Source: Limnohabitans sp. Rim8 (lineage in GTDB: Bacteria; Pseudomonadota; Gammaproteobacteria; Burkholderiales; Burkholderiaceae_C). Taken from it: a DNA stretch of 64,000 nucleotides. The position numbers were made by a program, and so were the translations under genes. The notes beneath the pieces are model-generated. The model was not told the origin of the DNA, ran no database searches, and saw nothing but the letters and a program-made list of their open reading frames with translations. Shown here in pieces: positions 1-9,516 of this stretch. Each line of letters opens with the position of its first letter. Position 1 is the first letter of the stretch. Where the stretch lies: positions 124,001 through 188,000 of the forward strand of contig NZ_CAMDLM010000001.1 in NCBI RefSeq assembly GCF_945901735.1, written 5' to 3'.

Positions 1-135
1 CGCCAGCTGGCGCGCCAGTGTGGGGGTGTCGGTGTCCACGGCTTGGGCCGCGCCACCACCACCGGGCTCCATCAGATGGGGGCTGACAGGGGAAGGAACA
101 TGACCTTGCACAAGGTCTTTGAGCCACTGGATCAT
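1..135 (-). CDS. N-terminus of protein downstream of molybdopterin oxidoreductase (partial)
   Basis: This frame runs open from an ATG at 135 down to the left edge, giving 45 codons (MIQWLKDLVQGH...). It is absent from the ORF track because it is cut. Its ATG overlaps the TGA of the upstream gene as ATGA, which indicates translational coupling. The partner of such a molybdoenzyme is normally an iron-sulfur electron-transfer subunit (SoeB/PhsB type), but no cysteine motif falls inside the visible part, so the function is inferred from position only. Confidence 0.6.
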   Translation of the reverse strand, partial: MIQWLKDLVQGHVPSPVSPHLMEPGGGGAAQAVDTDTPTLARQLA

Positions 136-3113
136 GGTTTGGATTTCCCTGCAAAAAAGCGCATGACTTGGGCCACACCACCGCGCACACCCGGCACGGG
201 CCGCATGGTGTCCACCTGCGGAAAACTCTGGGCCGCCTCTTCAGGCTCGGCCGGTCGAATGCGCACCCGCACGTCGTACCAGCCCGCCTGGCCGGTGATG
301 GGGTCGGAGTTGCTGACCTTCGCACCGGCTGGTGCGCCCGCACCTTGGGGAAGCGGCAATTCTTCCGAGATCAGGTGGTTGAGCAAAAAGCCTTTGCGCG
401 CTTCGTCTGAGCCGGGCGCCAGGTGCCAAGCACCGTCGCCTTTGCCAATTGCGTTCCAGGTCCAGACGGTGCCCGGCTCCACAGCTTCGCTGTAGCGCAG
501 CATGCAGCGCACCTGGCCCCAATGGCTTTCCACCCAGGCCCAACCGCCATCGGCCACGCCCGCCGCCTGCGCGGTGCTGGGGTGCACATGCAGGTAGTTG
601 TGGCTGTGGATTTGCCGCAACCAGGCGTTTTGCGAGTCCCACGAGTGGTACATGGCCATGGGCCGCTGGGTGATGGCGTTGAGCGGGAAGGCCTTCAGGT
701 CAATCGCTGCGTCTTCGAGCGGTGCATACCAAAAAGGCAAGGGGTCGAAATAGGTGTTGATGCGTTCGCGCAGATGCTCGGGCGGCTGACGCCCTTTTGT
801 TTTGCCTTGCGCGGCCAGGCGAAAGGACTGCAGGGTGTCGGAATAAATGGCCAATTGCACCGGGTCGTTGCGCTGACGCCAGCCTTTGTCTTTGGCAAAG
901 TCCAGGTAGTCGCGGTTCCAGTTGCGCATGTAGTGCATGTTCTCAGGCAGGGTGTACTGGAACACGCAGTTGTTTTGCGCATAGGCCTCCCATTGTTTGG
1001 GGTTGGGCGCGCCGCGCAGGTGCTGGTCGCCATTTTCGCCGCGCCAGCCCATCAAAAAGCCGATTCCCGGCTGGGCCTCGAAGTTCACGATGAAGTCGGT
1101 GTACCCCTTGAACTTGCGCCCACCCTCGGCCGTGGTGAAGGCCGGAAACTTCAGGCGCGAAGCCAGCTCCACCAGCACTTCCTGAAAGGGCTTGCATTCG
1201 CCCAGGGGCTGCAGCACCGGCACGCGCACCGAGTCCACCGGGCCGTCGAACTCGGAGATGGGCCGGTCCAGCATGCTCATGGTATCGTGCCGCTCCAGGT
1301 AGGTGGTGTCGGGCAGCACCAGATCGGCAAAGGCCACGGTCTCGCTCTGGAAGGCATCGCACACCACCAAAAACGGGATCATGTATTCACCCTGCGCGTC
1401 CTTGCGGTTGAGTGATTCGCGCACGGCCATGGTGTTCATACTGCTGTTCCAGGCCATGTTGGCCATGAACAGCATCAAGGTGTCGATGCGATAGGGGTCA
1501 CCCTTGACCGCGTTGGTGATGACGTTGTGCATCATGCCGTGGGCCGACAGCGGGTGTTCCCACGAAAACGCATGGTCGATGCGCATCGGCGTGCCATCGG
1601 GGTGGATGGCCAGCTCTTCGGGGCTTGCCGGAAAGCCCAGCGGCGCGGCGTTCAGCGGCGTGTTGGGTTTGACCATGTCGGGGTCGTTAAAGGCGCGGTA
1701 GTTGGGCACGATGTGGCGCGGGTAAGGTGCCTTGTGCCGAAAGCCCCCGGGCGCGTCGATGGTGCCCAACAGGCTCATGAGCACCGCCAGCGAACGAACC
1801 GTTTGAAAGCCGTTGGAATGCGCCGCCAGACCGCGCATGGCGTGAAAAGCCAGCGGCCGCCCCTGGGTGGTGGGGTGTTTTTTGCCCCACGCGTCGGTCC
1901 AGGGTATGGGCAGCTCAAAGGCCTGCGTGAGGGCGGCGTGGCCCAACTCTTGCGCCAACAGGCGAATGCGATCTGCCCCAATGCCGGTGATGGCCTGCGC
2001 CCATTCAGGCGTGCAGCTGAGCACGCGCTGGCGCAACAGGGCAAAGGCAGGCACCACCCGCGTGCCATCGGCCAAGGTGTAGTGGCCTTCGGGCGGGGCG
2101 TCCAGCGCCGGGTCGCAACCGTCGGCAATGCCTTCAGGGTAGGCGTTCAAGATGCGGCCACTTGTGCGGTCAAACACCAGTTTGTTGTGTGGGTTGCGGC
2201 CATCGCCGGGCGGGCCTTTGGCCGGGTCGGGGTCAAAGGCAAACAGGCCTTCGCGCTCGCCCTCGTCCAGCACCACCAGTTGCGGCGCGTTGGTGAAGCG
2301 CTTGAGAAAGGCATGGTCCAGCGTGTCGGTGCGGACCAACTCGTGCAGCAAGGCCATGAGCAGCGCGCCGTCGGTGCCGGGCTTAATAGGAATCCACTCG
2401 TCGGCAATGGCCGAGTAGCCGGTGCGCACCGGGTTGATGGAGATGAAGCGACCGCCTGCGCGCTTGAATTTGGACAGCGCGGTTTTCATGGGGTTACTGT
2501 GGTGGTCTTCAGCCGTGCCCAGCATCACAAAAAGTTTGGAGCGCTCCAGGTCCGGCCCGCCAAACTCCCAAAAGCTGCCGCCCACGCTGTAGATCATGCC
2601 GGCAGCCATGTTGACCGAGCAAAAGCCGCCGTGCGCGGCGTAATTGGGCGTGCCGAACTGGCGGGCAAACAAGCCAGTGAGCGCCTGCATCTGGTCGCGT
2701 CCGGTGAACAGCGCAAATTTCTTGGGGTCGGTGTTTCGGATGTGCGCCAGACGTTCACTCAGGATGTCAAAGGCCCGCTCCCACGAAATCGGCTCAAACT
2801 CACCCGCCCCGCGTTCGCTGCCCGGTTTGCGCAGCAGCGGCTGGGTCAGGCGGGCGGGCGAGTACTGCTTCATGATGCCGGCCGAGCCTTTGGCGCAGAT
2901 CACCCCTTGGTTGAGCGGATGGTCCGGGTTGCCGTCGATGTAGCGCACCTCGGGGCCTTTGTCGCCTTCCACCAAATGCACCCGAATGCCGCAACGGCAG
3001 GCGCACATGTAGCAGGTGGTGCACTTGACGGTGGTCTGCGCCGTGGGGTTGGGCTCGGACAAGGGGTCCTGCAAGGGCGTCTGTTCAGGGGTCTTAGAAA
3101 ACAGTTTCAGCAT
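132..3113 (-). CDS. Molybdopterin-dependent oxidoreductase, large catalytic subunit (SoeA/PhsA-like)
   Basis: This 993-aa protein belongs to the DMSO-reductase superfamily. Near residues 31-41 it carries a cysteine cluster, CTTCYMCACRC, followed by GVICAKG. Together these form the usual N-terminal [4Fe-4S] site. The segment HGGFCSVN probably supplies the cysteine ligand to molybdenum. The C-terminus has the expected molybdopterin-dinucleotide-binding region. There is no twin-arginine signal, so the enzyme should be cytoplasmic, as for the sulfite dehydrogenase SoeA; the thiosulfate/polysulfide reductase PhsA/PsrA type is normally exported. The start is supported by an AGGAG ribosome site a few bases upstream. 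It overlaps the next gene by 4 bp, so it leads an operon running off the left edge. Oxidation of an inorganic sulfur compound is the best guess; the substrate is not proven by sequence. Confidence 0.75.
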   Translation of the reverse strand: MLKLFSKTPEQTPLQDPLSEPNPTAQTTVKCTTCYMCACRCGIRVHLVEGDKGPEVRYIDGNPDHPLNQGVICAKGSAGIMKQYSPARLTQPLLRKPGSERGAGEFEPISWERAFDILSERLAHIRNTDPKKFALFTGRDQMQALTGLFARQFGTPNYAAHGGFCSVNMAAGMIYSVGGSFWEFGGPDLERSKLFVMLGTAEDHHSNPMKTALSKFKRAGGRFISINPVRTGYSAIADEWIPIKPGTDGALLMALLHELVRTDTLDHAFLKRFTNAPQLVVLDEGEREGLFAFDPDPAKGPPGDGRNPHNKLVFDRTSGRILNAYPEGIADGCDPALDAPPEGHYTLADGTRVVPAFALLRQRVLSCTPEWAQAITGIGADRIRLLAQELGHAALTQAFELPIPWTDAWGKKHPTTQGRPLAFHAMRGLAAHSNGFQTVRSLAVLMSLLGTIDAPGGFRHKAPYPRHIVPNYRAFNDPDMVKPNTPLNAAPLGFPASPEELAIHPDGTPMRIDHAFSWEHPLSAHGMMHNVITNAVKGDPYRIDTLMLFMANMAWNSSMNTMAVRESLNRKDAQGEYMIPFLVVCDAFQSETVAFADLVLPDTTYLERHDTMSMLDRPISEFDGPVDSVRVPVLQPLGECKPFQEVLVELASRLKFPAFTTAEGGRKFKGYTDFIVNFEAQPGIGFLMGWRGENGDQHLRGAPNPKQWEAYAQNNCVFQYTLPENMHYMRNWNRDYLDFAKDKGWRQRNDPVQLAIYSDTLQSFRLAAQGKTKGRQPPEHLRERINTYFDPLPFWYAPLEDAAIDLKAFPLNAITQRPMAMYHSWDSQNAWLRQIHSHNYLHVHPSTAQAAGVADGGWAWVESHWGQVRCMLRYSEAVEPGTVWTWNAIGKGDGAWHLAPGSDEARKGFLLNHLISEELPLPQGAGAPAGAKVSNSDPITGQAGWYDVRVRIRPAEPEEAAQSFPQVDTMRPVPGVRGGVAQVMRFFAGKSKP

Positions 3114-3992
3114 CTTGTGTCTCCTGTCGCGAACGCCATGCGCGAAGTGTGGCGTGCAATCATAACTTCTTCGTTGGTGCCCAACACATACACCGGCACA
3201 CAGTTGCCATGCGCGCTGTTAAGGTGCCGGCCGGGCCATAGACGCCAATGGTCAACAATTTAGCTTTGACGGTCAGTTGCAATCTTTGCCAATTGATGCA
3301 CTCATTGTCTACTCGGCTGAACTTGGACATGAGTTGGCAAAACGACGAGTCAATTAACTTAATGCAGCGATGCTTCAGATAGAAATTAGAGATGCTGCAT
3401 TGAGGGGCGGTTGGCTCCAATTTAAGCAATTACTCAACAGGCTTGAAACAATCGGACGCCATGAACCCTGGTCGGCAGCTTCGATTGCATTTACGAGGCA
3501 ACTGATGAGCGAGCGCGATGAACGCAGTATGTCTAAAGAGGTGCTCTACAAGTCGAGAAAAGTAAACAGCCGTTTCTCCAGTACCGATGATATTCATCAT
3601 GAAAGACGATGTTGAACAGCTTGCATTTTTGCGCAGAAAATCGACTGCGGGACGCCGGTCGGAGACTTGAAAATGAAAGTTACCACCTTCTATCTGAACA
3701 ATAGGCGGTTTAACGCCCTCCTGCCGCTGATTGTCATCTTGCTGATGGCAGTAGCGTTGGCTTTGGGGCCCTTCTTTAGCGATACATCCCCTCCCCAAAA
3801 GTTAGTGATACCCCATGACAAAAAGAGCGCGCATAGAAAAGAGTGTTTTAGTTTTGCATCCCGTATGAATTCATCGTTATAACTTTATTGCGGCCTGCCT
3901 GAAAGAAAAAAAGTATAAACAATGTTCAGGCTTGACTTCACCCTGCTTACCGCTAAGCTGAAACCTTTTTGGCTGACTTCCGGAGCACCGCC
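3114..3992. other. AT-richer intergenic tract with only weak small ORFs
   Basis: About 880 bases separate two leftward and rightward genes. Composition is visibly less GC-rich than the neighbours. The 81-aa ORF at 3370-3615 (+) and the 89- and 122-aa ORFs on the minus strand resemble nothing I know. A 7-bp inverted repeat, GCCTGAA (3897-3903) and TTCAGGC (3925-3931), lies upstream of the aldolase gene and could be an operator; a TTGACT at 3932 is a possible -35 box with a poor -10. The tract may be a remnant of transferred or decayed DNA. Confidence 0.4.
3673..3882 (+). CDS. Possible small single-pass membrane peptide
   Basis: A 69-codon ORF begins at an ATG eight bases after a GGAG ribosome site; the ORF track starts it two codons earlier at a TTG. 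Residues about 15-36 (NALLPLIVILLMAVALALGP) form one convincing hydrophobic segment, followed by a short polar tail. It lies alone in the AT-richer tract and I recognise no family. The good ribosome site and membrane span are the only support, so it may be spurious. Confidence 0.3.
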   Translation: MKVTTFYLNNRRFNALLPLIVILLMAVALALGPFFSDTSPPQKLVIPHDKKSAHRKECFSFASRMNSSL

Positions 3993-4778
3993 ATGGCGTT
4001 AGAAATTTCTACTTTGAAAGACAGCGTTCACCCCGACGAATGGCAGCTGCGCCTGGACCTGGCCGCGTGCTACCGGCTGGTGGCGCTGTATGGGTGGAGC
4101 GATCTGGTGTTCACCCACATCAGCGCCAAACTGCCCGAGTCGGTGGCAGGCCAAGACCATCAGTTTCTGATCAACCCCTACGGCCTGATGTTTGACGAGA
4201 TCACCGCGTCCAGCCTGGTGAAGGTGGACATGCAGTGCAACAAGCTGCACGACAGCCCTTTCCCGGTGAACCCGGCCGGCTTTGTGATTCACAGCGCGGT
4301 GCACGAGGCGCGGCCCGATGCCGGCTGCGTGTTGCACACCCACACCCGGGCCGGGGTGGCTGTCAGCGCGCAAGCGCACGGCGTGCTGCCCATCAGCCAG
4401 CAAAGCACGTTTGTGCTGGCCTCGCTGGCCTACCACGGCTACGAAGGCGTGGCCATCCGCGATGACGAAAAGCTGCGTTTGCAGGCCGACTTGGGCGAAG
4501 CCAATTTCCTGATGCTGCGCAACCACGGCTTGCTCACCGTGGGCAAAACCATTGCCGATGCGTTTTTGTCGATGTACACGTTTGAAAACACCTGCCGCAT
4601 CCAGGTCGATGCGCTGGCCGGGCAAGCGGGCCCCAAAGACCTGACGGCGGTGGACCCCCAAATCCTGACCGGCGTGGCCACCGCCATGCGCGTGCAAACG
4701 GGCGGCCTGGGCGGTGCGTTTGTCTGGCCTTCGCTGCTGCGCAAACTGCAGCGCGAAAGCCCGGATTACGCGCTTTGA
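3993..4778 (+). CDS. Class II aldolase/adducin family protein
   Basis: The 261-aa product has the class II aldolase fold: YGWSDLVFTHISAK near the N-terminus, the zinc-ligand motif HTHTRAGVAVSAQ in the middle and RNHGLLTVG further on. Family members cleave or epimerise sugar phosphates or act on hydroxy-ketones using a divalent metal. This subgroup, common in Burkholderiales, has no assigned substrate. The ORF track begins at a TTG at 3969, but the ATG at 3993 has a CGGAG ribosome site seven bases upstream and gives the normal family N-terminus. It stands alone downstream of the AT-rich gap, so neighbours do not help. Confidence 0.8.
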   Translation: MALEISTLKDSVHPDEWQLRLDLAACYRLVALYGWSDLVFTHISAKLPESVAGQDHQFLINPYGLMFDEITASSLVKVDMQCNKLHDSPFPVNPAGFVIHSAVHEARPDAGCVLHTHTRAGVAVSAQAHGVLPISQQSTFVLASLAYHGYEGVAIRDDEKLRLQADLGEANFLMLRNHGLLTVGKTIADAFLSMYTFENTCRIQVDALAGQAGPKDLTAVDPQILTGVATAMRVQTGGLGGAFVWPSLLRKLQRESPDYAL

Positions 4779-4847
4779 TTCCAACGCAAGCTATTCCTGC
4801 GCTGCAACCCACGCAAATGATTCAGCCTCGTTTTATCATCGTCACCC

Positions 4848-5507
4848 ATGATCACCCTTTCTAAAACACACCCACGCAAAGCCCTGTTTTTATTGCTGGG
4901 CTGGGGCTTCCTGTTCAACGTCCACGCCGGTCGACCTTTGACCGTGGACGATGCCAATGTGAACGACGTGGGTGAAGGCCATGTGGAAGGCTGGTGGACA
5001 CGCGGCCCGAGCGGCGCGCGAAGCTGGACTGTTGCGCCGGCCTATTCGCCCATCCAAAATGTGGAGCTGGGTGCAGGCATGGCGCGTGATCCCAAAACAA
5101 GGCTTGAGACCCAAAATATTCAGGCCAAGTTCCGCCTCACCCCGTCACAAGACAACGGCTGCAATGTGGGCGCTGTGGTAGGCGCTGCCCGCACCACGGG
5201 TGAGGCATCCAAAGCCTATGTGAACGCGCTGTTCACCTGCAACCATGCCAAGCTGGGCAGCCTGCACACCAATTTGGGGGCGCTGGATGTTTCCAGCAGC
5301 CAACGCGTTGGCGCTTGGGGCTTGGCCTGGGAGCGTGCTTATGGCAATGTCACCGCCCACATGGAGGTTTATGGCCAACAACACGACAAACCCACTTGGG
5401 CCACGGGCTTGCGCACCCACATCCTGCCCAAGTTACAGCTCGATGGCAGCGTGGGCCGGCAGGCCGGTCAAAACCTGGTGACGATCGGGACCAAGTGGAT
5501 GTTCTGA
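4848..5507 (+). CDS. Exported hypothetical protein, probable outer-membrane beta-barrel
   Basis: A 219-aa protein starts with a basic n-region and a hydrophobic stretch (ALFLLLGWGFLFNVHA), read as a signal peptide with cleavage after VHA. The mature part alternates polar and hydrophobic residues, is rich in glycine and aromatic residues, and ends in phenylalanine (GTKWMF), a usual outer-membrane insertion signal. I do not recognise a named family. It lies tail-to-tail with the hemerythrin gene. Transport or a structural role is possible; nothing in the sequence decides this. Confidence 0.6.
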   Translation: MITLSKTHPRKALFLLLGWGFLFNVHAGRPLTVDDANVNDVGEGHVEGWWTRGPSGARSWTVAPAYSPIQNVELGAGMARDPKTRLETQNIQAKFRLTPSQDNGCNVGAVVGAARTTGEASKAYVNALFTCNHAKLGSLHTNLGALDVSSSQRVGAWGLAWERAYGNVTAHMEVYGQQHDKPTWATGLRTHILPKLQLDGSVGRQAGQNLVTIGTKWMF

Positions 5508-5521
5508 GCTCCGCGCACCCC

Positions 5522-6103
5522 TCATCCCAAGCCAATGGGTGAAGGCGCTCGCGTGACAATCAGGGTGAAGAGTCTTTCATAGGTCTCTGCAGGCCGGTAT
5601 TGGCCCGTGAGCGGGTCGGCGTTTTCGGCAAACGCCGCGTCCAGCAGCCGCCAATCTTCTTCAGAAAAGCAGCGTTCGGCTTCGGGCAGGATGACGTTTT
5701 CTTCCAGGTTCATGTGCTCCAGATAAGCGTCGATGTATTGGCCCATGGCCTCTTCAAACGCAGCGCGTCTGCCCGGACCCAACAACTCCCAAGCCAGCAG
5801 CAGGTGTTGCAGGTCGCGTGCGGCTTTTTCGCTGCGCATGTGGTCGCGTTCGAGCTTGTCCACAGCTCCCATGGTTTTGGGTGCGCGCTTCACGACTTTG
5901 GGAAACAGCAGGTTCGACTCTTTGGGGTGGTGCAGCCGCTCTGGAAACTCGTCGATGTAGAACAACATGGCACGCAGCACATTGAAAAATTGACGATGGT
6001 CATCGTACGGCCCTTTTTCCACCATGAGCCGCATGGATTGCAGCATGGCGGCCAAACTTGCGTGCTCGTCACGAATGGTCTGAAGGGCGCTGTGGCGGTA
6101 CAT
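5522..6103 (-). CDS. Hemerythrin HHE cation-binding domain protein
   Basis: The 193-aa protein carries the histidine/glutamate pattern of hemerythrin-like helical bundles: RDEHASL near the N-terminus, LHHPKES, LERDHMRSE and YLEHMNLEENVILP. These residues would bind a di-iron centre. Family members sense or carry oxygen or nitric oxide, or protect iron-sulfur clusters. The track ORF extends to 6166, but the ATG at 6103 follows a GGGGAG ribosome site by seven bases and gives the expected start. It lies 82 bp downstream of the copper ATPase on the same strand and may be cotranscribed with it, which suggests a metal or redox stress role. Confidence 0.8.
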   Translation of the reverse strand: MYRHSALQTIRDEHASLAAMLQSMRLMVEKGPYDDHRQFFNVLRAMLFYIDEFPERLHHPKESNLLFPKVVKRAPKTMGAVDKLERDHMRSEKAARDLQHLLLAWELLGPGRRAAFEEAMGQYIDAYLEHMNLEENVILPEAERCFSEEDWRLLDAAFAENADPLTGQYRPAETYERLFTLIVTRAPSPIGLG

Positions 6104-6185
6104 GAAAACTCCCCGGGAAGTGAATCCATTCACTTTGCGCGTTTGTCCCACGCTCCGACATGACACACATCAAGAAAATGCGCCT

Positions 6186-8393
6186 TCAGGGTTTCCAGCG
6201 TTTGAGCAACAAGGCATTGGCCATGACACTGACCGAGCTGAGCGCCATGGCGGCGCCCGCCGTCATGGGGTTAAGGTAACCCAAAGCGGCCAGAGGAATG
6301 CCCGCCACGTTGTAGGCGAAGGCCCAAAACAGGTTTTGCCGGATCTTGGCCACCGTGCGGGCCGAGATGTCGAGCGCTGCACCCACCAAAGCCACATCAC
6401 CGCGCATGAGGGTGATGCCCGCCGCGTGCATGGCCACATCGGTGCCGTTGCCCATGGCCATGCCCACATCGGCGGCGGCCAAAGCGGGCGCATCGTTCAC
6501 CCCATCGCCCACCATGGCCACCACGTGGCCGTTGGCACGCAATTTTTGCACCTGCGCCGACTTGTCGCCGGGCAACACCTCGGCCAGCACCTCTCCCGCT
6601 TCGGGGCGTAGCCCCAAGCGGCGCGCCATGGCTTCGGCGGCGGCTTGGTTGTCGCCCGAAATCATCACCAACTTCAGGCCACGATCGCGCAGCGCAGTCA
6701 AAGCTTGCGCCGCGCCCACCTTGGGTTCGTCGCCAAAACCCATGAGCAGCAGGGCGTGCAAACCGGCATCGGTGCGCTCGGCCAAAGCCGACAGGCTGGC
6801 GCCTTGTGCCTGCAAGGCGTCGATGTCTGGCTGCCATACGCTAATGTCCACACCCTCATCTTGCAACCAGCGCAAACTGCCCAGCATCAGCTGCCGACCG
6901 TCCACATTGGCCAGCACGCCCTTGCCGGGCACCGCCTGCAAGTCATCGGCGATTGGGCCTGCCAGACCCTGCTTTTCAGCCGCGCTCACCACCGCACGCG
7001 CCAAGGGGTGTTCACTGCCGCCTTGCACGCGGGCGGCCAAGGCCAACGCCGTTTGCGCATCGTGCCCGGGCGCGGGCACATGGGCCAACAAGCGTGGTTG
7101 CCCCACGGTGAGCGTGCCAGTCTTGTCAAAGGCCACGGTTTGCACGCGGTGGGCCAACTCCAGCGCCTGCACGTCTTTGATCAGGATGCCATGCTTGGCC
7201 GCCACACCCGTGCCCGCCATGATGGCCACGGGCGTGGCCAGGCCCAGGGCGCAAGGGCAGGCAATGACCAGCACCGCCACGGCGTGGATAAGTGCCGTTT
7301 CAAAATTAGCCCCCGCCACCATCCACGCACCCAAGGTGAGCAGGGCCACCAGCAGCACCACGGGCACAAACACTTCGGCCACTTTGTCCACCAGTCGCTG
7401 AATCGGCGCTTTGGCCGCTTGCGCGTCTTCCACCAAACGGATGATGTGTGAGAGCACGGTTTCGTGACCCACCGCCGTAACGCGCATGAGCACACGCCCT
7501 TCGCCATTGATCGACCCACCGGTGAGTGCTGCACCCGGTGCCTTGGCCACGGGCAGGGGTTCTCCGGTCAGCATGGATTCGTCCACCTGGGTTTGCCCTT
7601 CAACCAATTCGCCGTCCAACGGAAAACGCTCGCCGGGCCGCACCACGATCCGGTCACCCACCAGAATTTCGTCCACAGGCACATCGACTTCGCCGTCTTC
7701 GCCCAACCAATGGGCTTTGTCCGGGCGTAAGGCGTGCAAAGCGCGAATCGCCTCGGTGGTCTGCTGCTTGGCACGCGTCTCCAACCATTTGCCCAGCATC
7801 ACCAGCGTGATCACCACGGCCGATCCTTCGAAGTACAGGTGCGGCGCGTGCCCAGCGTTTGCCGTGAGCCACAACCAGACCGACAAGGCCCAACCTGCGG
7901 TGGTGCCCAAGGACACCAGCAAATCCATGTTGCCCGTGAACGCCTTTAACGCGTGCCAACCGGCTTTGTAAAAACGTGCGCCCAACACGAACTGCACAGG
8001 CGTGGCCAGCGCAAATTGCAGCCAAGCGGGCAGCATCCAGTGCAGCCCCCATAACTCGGCCAACATGGGCAAAACCAAAGGCGTGGTCAGCAGCAGGCCC
8101 ACACCCACCGGCATGAACCCCGCCCAAGGTGAGCCATGGCCCACATCGGCTTGTGCTTCGGGGGTGCGGGGCTCGTAGCCTGCATCGCGCACAGCGCGGC
8201 GCAGGCGTGCGTCGGTCACGTCACCCGATGCCACTTCGATGCGGGCCGATTCGGTGGCGAGGTTGACCGTGGCACTGAGCACACCGGGCATTTTTTTCAG
8301 GGCTTTTTCGACCCGCACCACGCACGATGCGCAGGTCATGCCGCCAATGCCGATGTCGTAGGTGATGGGGGGTTCGTTCTTGATCTGCGTCAT
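6186..8393 (-). CDS. copA: Copper-translocating P1B-type ATPase
   Basis: The 735-aa protein has one N-terminal heavy-metal-associated domain (GMTCASC, residues 18-24), transmembrane helices, the metal-channel motif CPC within [14 protein letters not shown], the phosphorylation site DKTGTLTVG, and the hinge motif [13 protein letters not shown] with a GMTCxxC domain places it with Cu(I)-exporting ATPases in the inner membrane. The length is typical. It is divergent from a CopZ-type chaperone, with only 76 bp between the starts, and is followed by the hemerythrin gene. Copper rather than silver or cadmium is inferred from the motifs. Confidence 0.9.
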   Translation of the reverse strand: MTQIKNEPPITYDIGIGGMTCASCVVRVEKALKKMPGVLSATVNLATESARIEVASGDVTDARLRRAVRDAGYEPRTPEAQADVGHGSPWAGFMPVGVGLLLTTPLVLPMLAELWGLHWMLPAWLQFALATPVQFVLGARFYKAGWHALKAFTGNMDLLVSLGTTAGWALSVWLWLTANAGHAPHLYFEGSAVVITLVMLGKWLETRAKQQTTEAIRALHALRPDKAHWLGEDGEVDVPVDEILVGDRIVVRPGERFPLDGELVEGQTQVDESMLTGEPLPVAKAPGAALTGGSINGEGRVLMRVTAVGHETVLSHIIRLVEDAQAAKAPIQRLVDKVAEVFVPVVLLVALLTLGAWMVAGANFETALIHAVAVLVIACPCALGLATPVAIMAGTGVAAKHGILIKDVQALELAHRVQTVAFDKTGTLTVGQPRLLAHVPAPGHDAQTALALAARVQGGSEHPLARAVVSAAEKQGLAGPIADDLQAVPGKGVLANVDGRQLMLGSLRWLQDEGVDISVWQPDIDALQAQGASLSALAERTDAGLHALLLMGFGDEPKVGAAQALTALRDRGLKLVMISGDNQAAAEAMARRLGLRPEAGEVLAEVLPGDKSAQVQKLRANGHVVAMVGDGVNDAPALAAADVGMAMGNGTDVAMHAAGITLMRGDVALVGAALDISARTVAKIRQNLFWAFAYNVAGIPLAALGYLNPMTAGAAMALSSVSVMANALLLKRWKP

Positions 8394-8409
8394 GGCATGA
8401 AGTCCTTGA

Positions 8410-8427
8410 TGGTCTATGCTCAGACCA
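8410..8427. promoter_or_regulatory. Candidate operator dyad between copA and copper chaperone
   Basis: A perfect 6-bp inverted repeat with a 6-bp spacer, TGGTCT-N6-AGACCA, lies in the 76-bp divergent promoter region. Metal-responsive regulators often bind such dyads, but it does not match the CueR consensus I know, and no regulator gene is adjacent. Confidence 0.35.
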
Positions 8428-8469
8428 GACCCCAGCGGGTCGTGTTCAGTTCATTGGAGAGGATGCATC

Positions 8470-8667
8470 ATGAACCAAATTTTCACTGTTGAGGGCATGA
8501 CCTGTGGCCATTGCGAAAAAGCAGTCACCCGAGCTTTGCTGGCTTTGGATGCACAGGCCAACGTTGTGATCGACCGCACACACAACACAGTGCAAGTGGA
8601 TTCTGAAAAAAACCGCGAAGCTTTGGCCCAAGCCATTGCCGACGAAGGTTACCGCGTCAGCGCTTAA
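8470..8667 (+). CDS. copZ: Heavy-metal-associated domain copper chaperone
   Basis: This 65-aa protein is a single HMA domain with the metal site GMTCGHC at residues 9-15 and the usual beta-alpha-beta-beta-alpha-beta length. Such proteins carry Cu(I) in the cytoplasm and deliver it to CopA. The ATG at 8470 is chosen over the upstream ATG of the track because it gives the exact family N-terminus (MNQIFTVEGMTC) and has a GGAGAGG ribosome site upstream. It is divergent from copA. Confidence 0.9.
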   Translation: MNQIFTVEGMTCGHCEKAVTRALLALDAQANVVIDRTHNTVQVDSEKNREALAQAIADEGYRVSA

Positions 8668-8779
8668 ATTTTTTGTACAACAAAAACAGCTGTTCTTTAC
8701 AAATCAGCAGCATCCGGGCACAGCCCAGATACATGGGCAGATCACACTGCAGGCATCCCATCAACCAAAGGATGTTTTC

Positions 8780-9277
8780 ATGAAATCGATTCGCACCACC
8801 TTGATCGCCACAGCCTTGATGGCCGGCTTAACCGGTTTGGCCTTGGCCCAAAACACCACGGCACCTGCCGACAACACCCGTGTTGGCCGCATGGAAAAAA
8901 TGCGCGAGCACAAGAGTGAGCACAAAGGCGAGCGCCACACTAAAGATTTGGGCGAACTCAAGTCCAAATTGAACTTGCAAGCGGCTCAAGAACCTGCGTG
9001 GAACACATTCACCCAGTCCATGCAGCACCCTGCCCGCATGGCGCGGCCCGAACGTGCTAGCTTGGAAAAAATGACCACGCCCGAGCGCTTGGACATGATG
9101 CAAGCCATGAAAGCCCAACGCGACGCGCACATGCAACAACGCGCCGATGCGACTAAGGCTTTTTATGCCACTCTGAACGCTGAACAAAAGCAGGTGTTTG
9201 ACAAGGAAACCGCCCGCTGGATGAAGGGGTCTGGCATGCACGCCATGAAGCACCAAGGCGGTCACGGTCATCATTGA
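8780..9277 (+). CDS. Spy/CpxP-like periplasmic LTxxQ-type protein
   Basis: The 165-aa product begins with a signal peptide (MKSIRTTLIATALMAGLTGLALAQ) and has a highly charged helical mature part rich in Met, Lys and His. The sequence LNAEQKQVFDKE matches the LTxxQ-type repeat of Spy/CpxP proteins, and the histidine-rich tail (HQGGHGHH) could bind metal. Family members are periplasmic chaperones or repressors of envelope and metal stress responses. Proximity to copA/copZ supports a link to copper. The start is set by AAAGGA seven bases upstream; the track's longer N-terminus is unsupported. Confidence 0.7.
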   Translation: MKSIRTTLIATALMAGLTGLALAQNTTAPADNTRVGRMEKMREHKSEHKGERHTKDLGELKSKLNLQAAQEPAWNTFTQSMQHPARMARPERASLEKMTTPERLDMMQAMKAQRDAHMQQRADATKAFYATLNAEQKQVFDKETARWMKGSGMHAMKHQGGHGHH

Positions 9278-9313
9278 GCATGATTGATTGAAGAGACAGT
9301 GTCATATCCAAAA

Positions 9314-9456
9314 TGTCGGACCTGAAGGTGCCGACCTACGAATTCCCTTCCCTCGTAGGTCGGGCCTTTATGGTCCAACCGCCATCTCTTCGCGAAGCGA
9401 ATTTTTCAAGAGGCGATGGCGAACGCAAGATGTCGGACCCAAAGGCACCGACCTAC
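9314..9456. repeat. Intergenic palindromic repeat family A, three half-units
   Basis: Three copies of a ~26-bp unit (TGTCGGACCTGAAGGTGCCG-like) occur at 9314-9339 (+), 9355-9378 (inverted) and 9431-9456 (+). The first two form a long hairpin with an 11-bp perfect stem (CCGACCTACGA/TCGTAGGTCGG). A second imperfect hairpin (GCCATCTCTT/AAGAGGCGATGGC) lies between copies two and three. The same unit recurs near 18.5 and 55.1 kb. Confidence 0.8.
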
Positions 9457-9516
9457 AAATTGCCTAGTGTTATTGCTAACGCTACGAAAAATGTTTTGAC
9501 TACTTGGCTTGAATCC

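Noticed and set aside
1527-3263. 578-aa plus-strand ORF opposite the molybdoenzyme
   Set aside because: Antisense shadow; the minus strand carries clear cysteine and cofactor motifs.
9278-9500. Possible CRISPR array because of repeated units near 9.3 kb
   Set aside because: Units are in mixed orientation with unequal spacing, and the same units occur at distant loci; this is a dispersed palindromic repeat.
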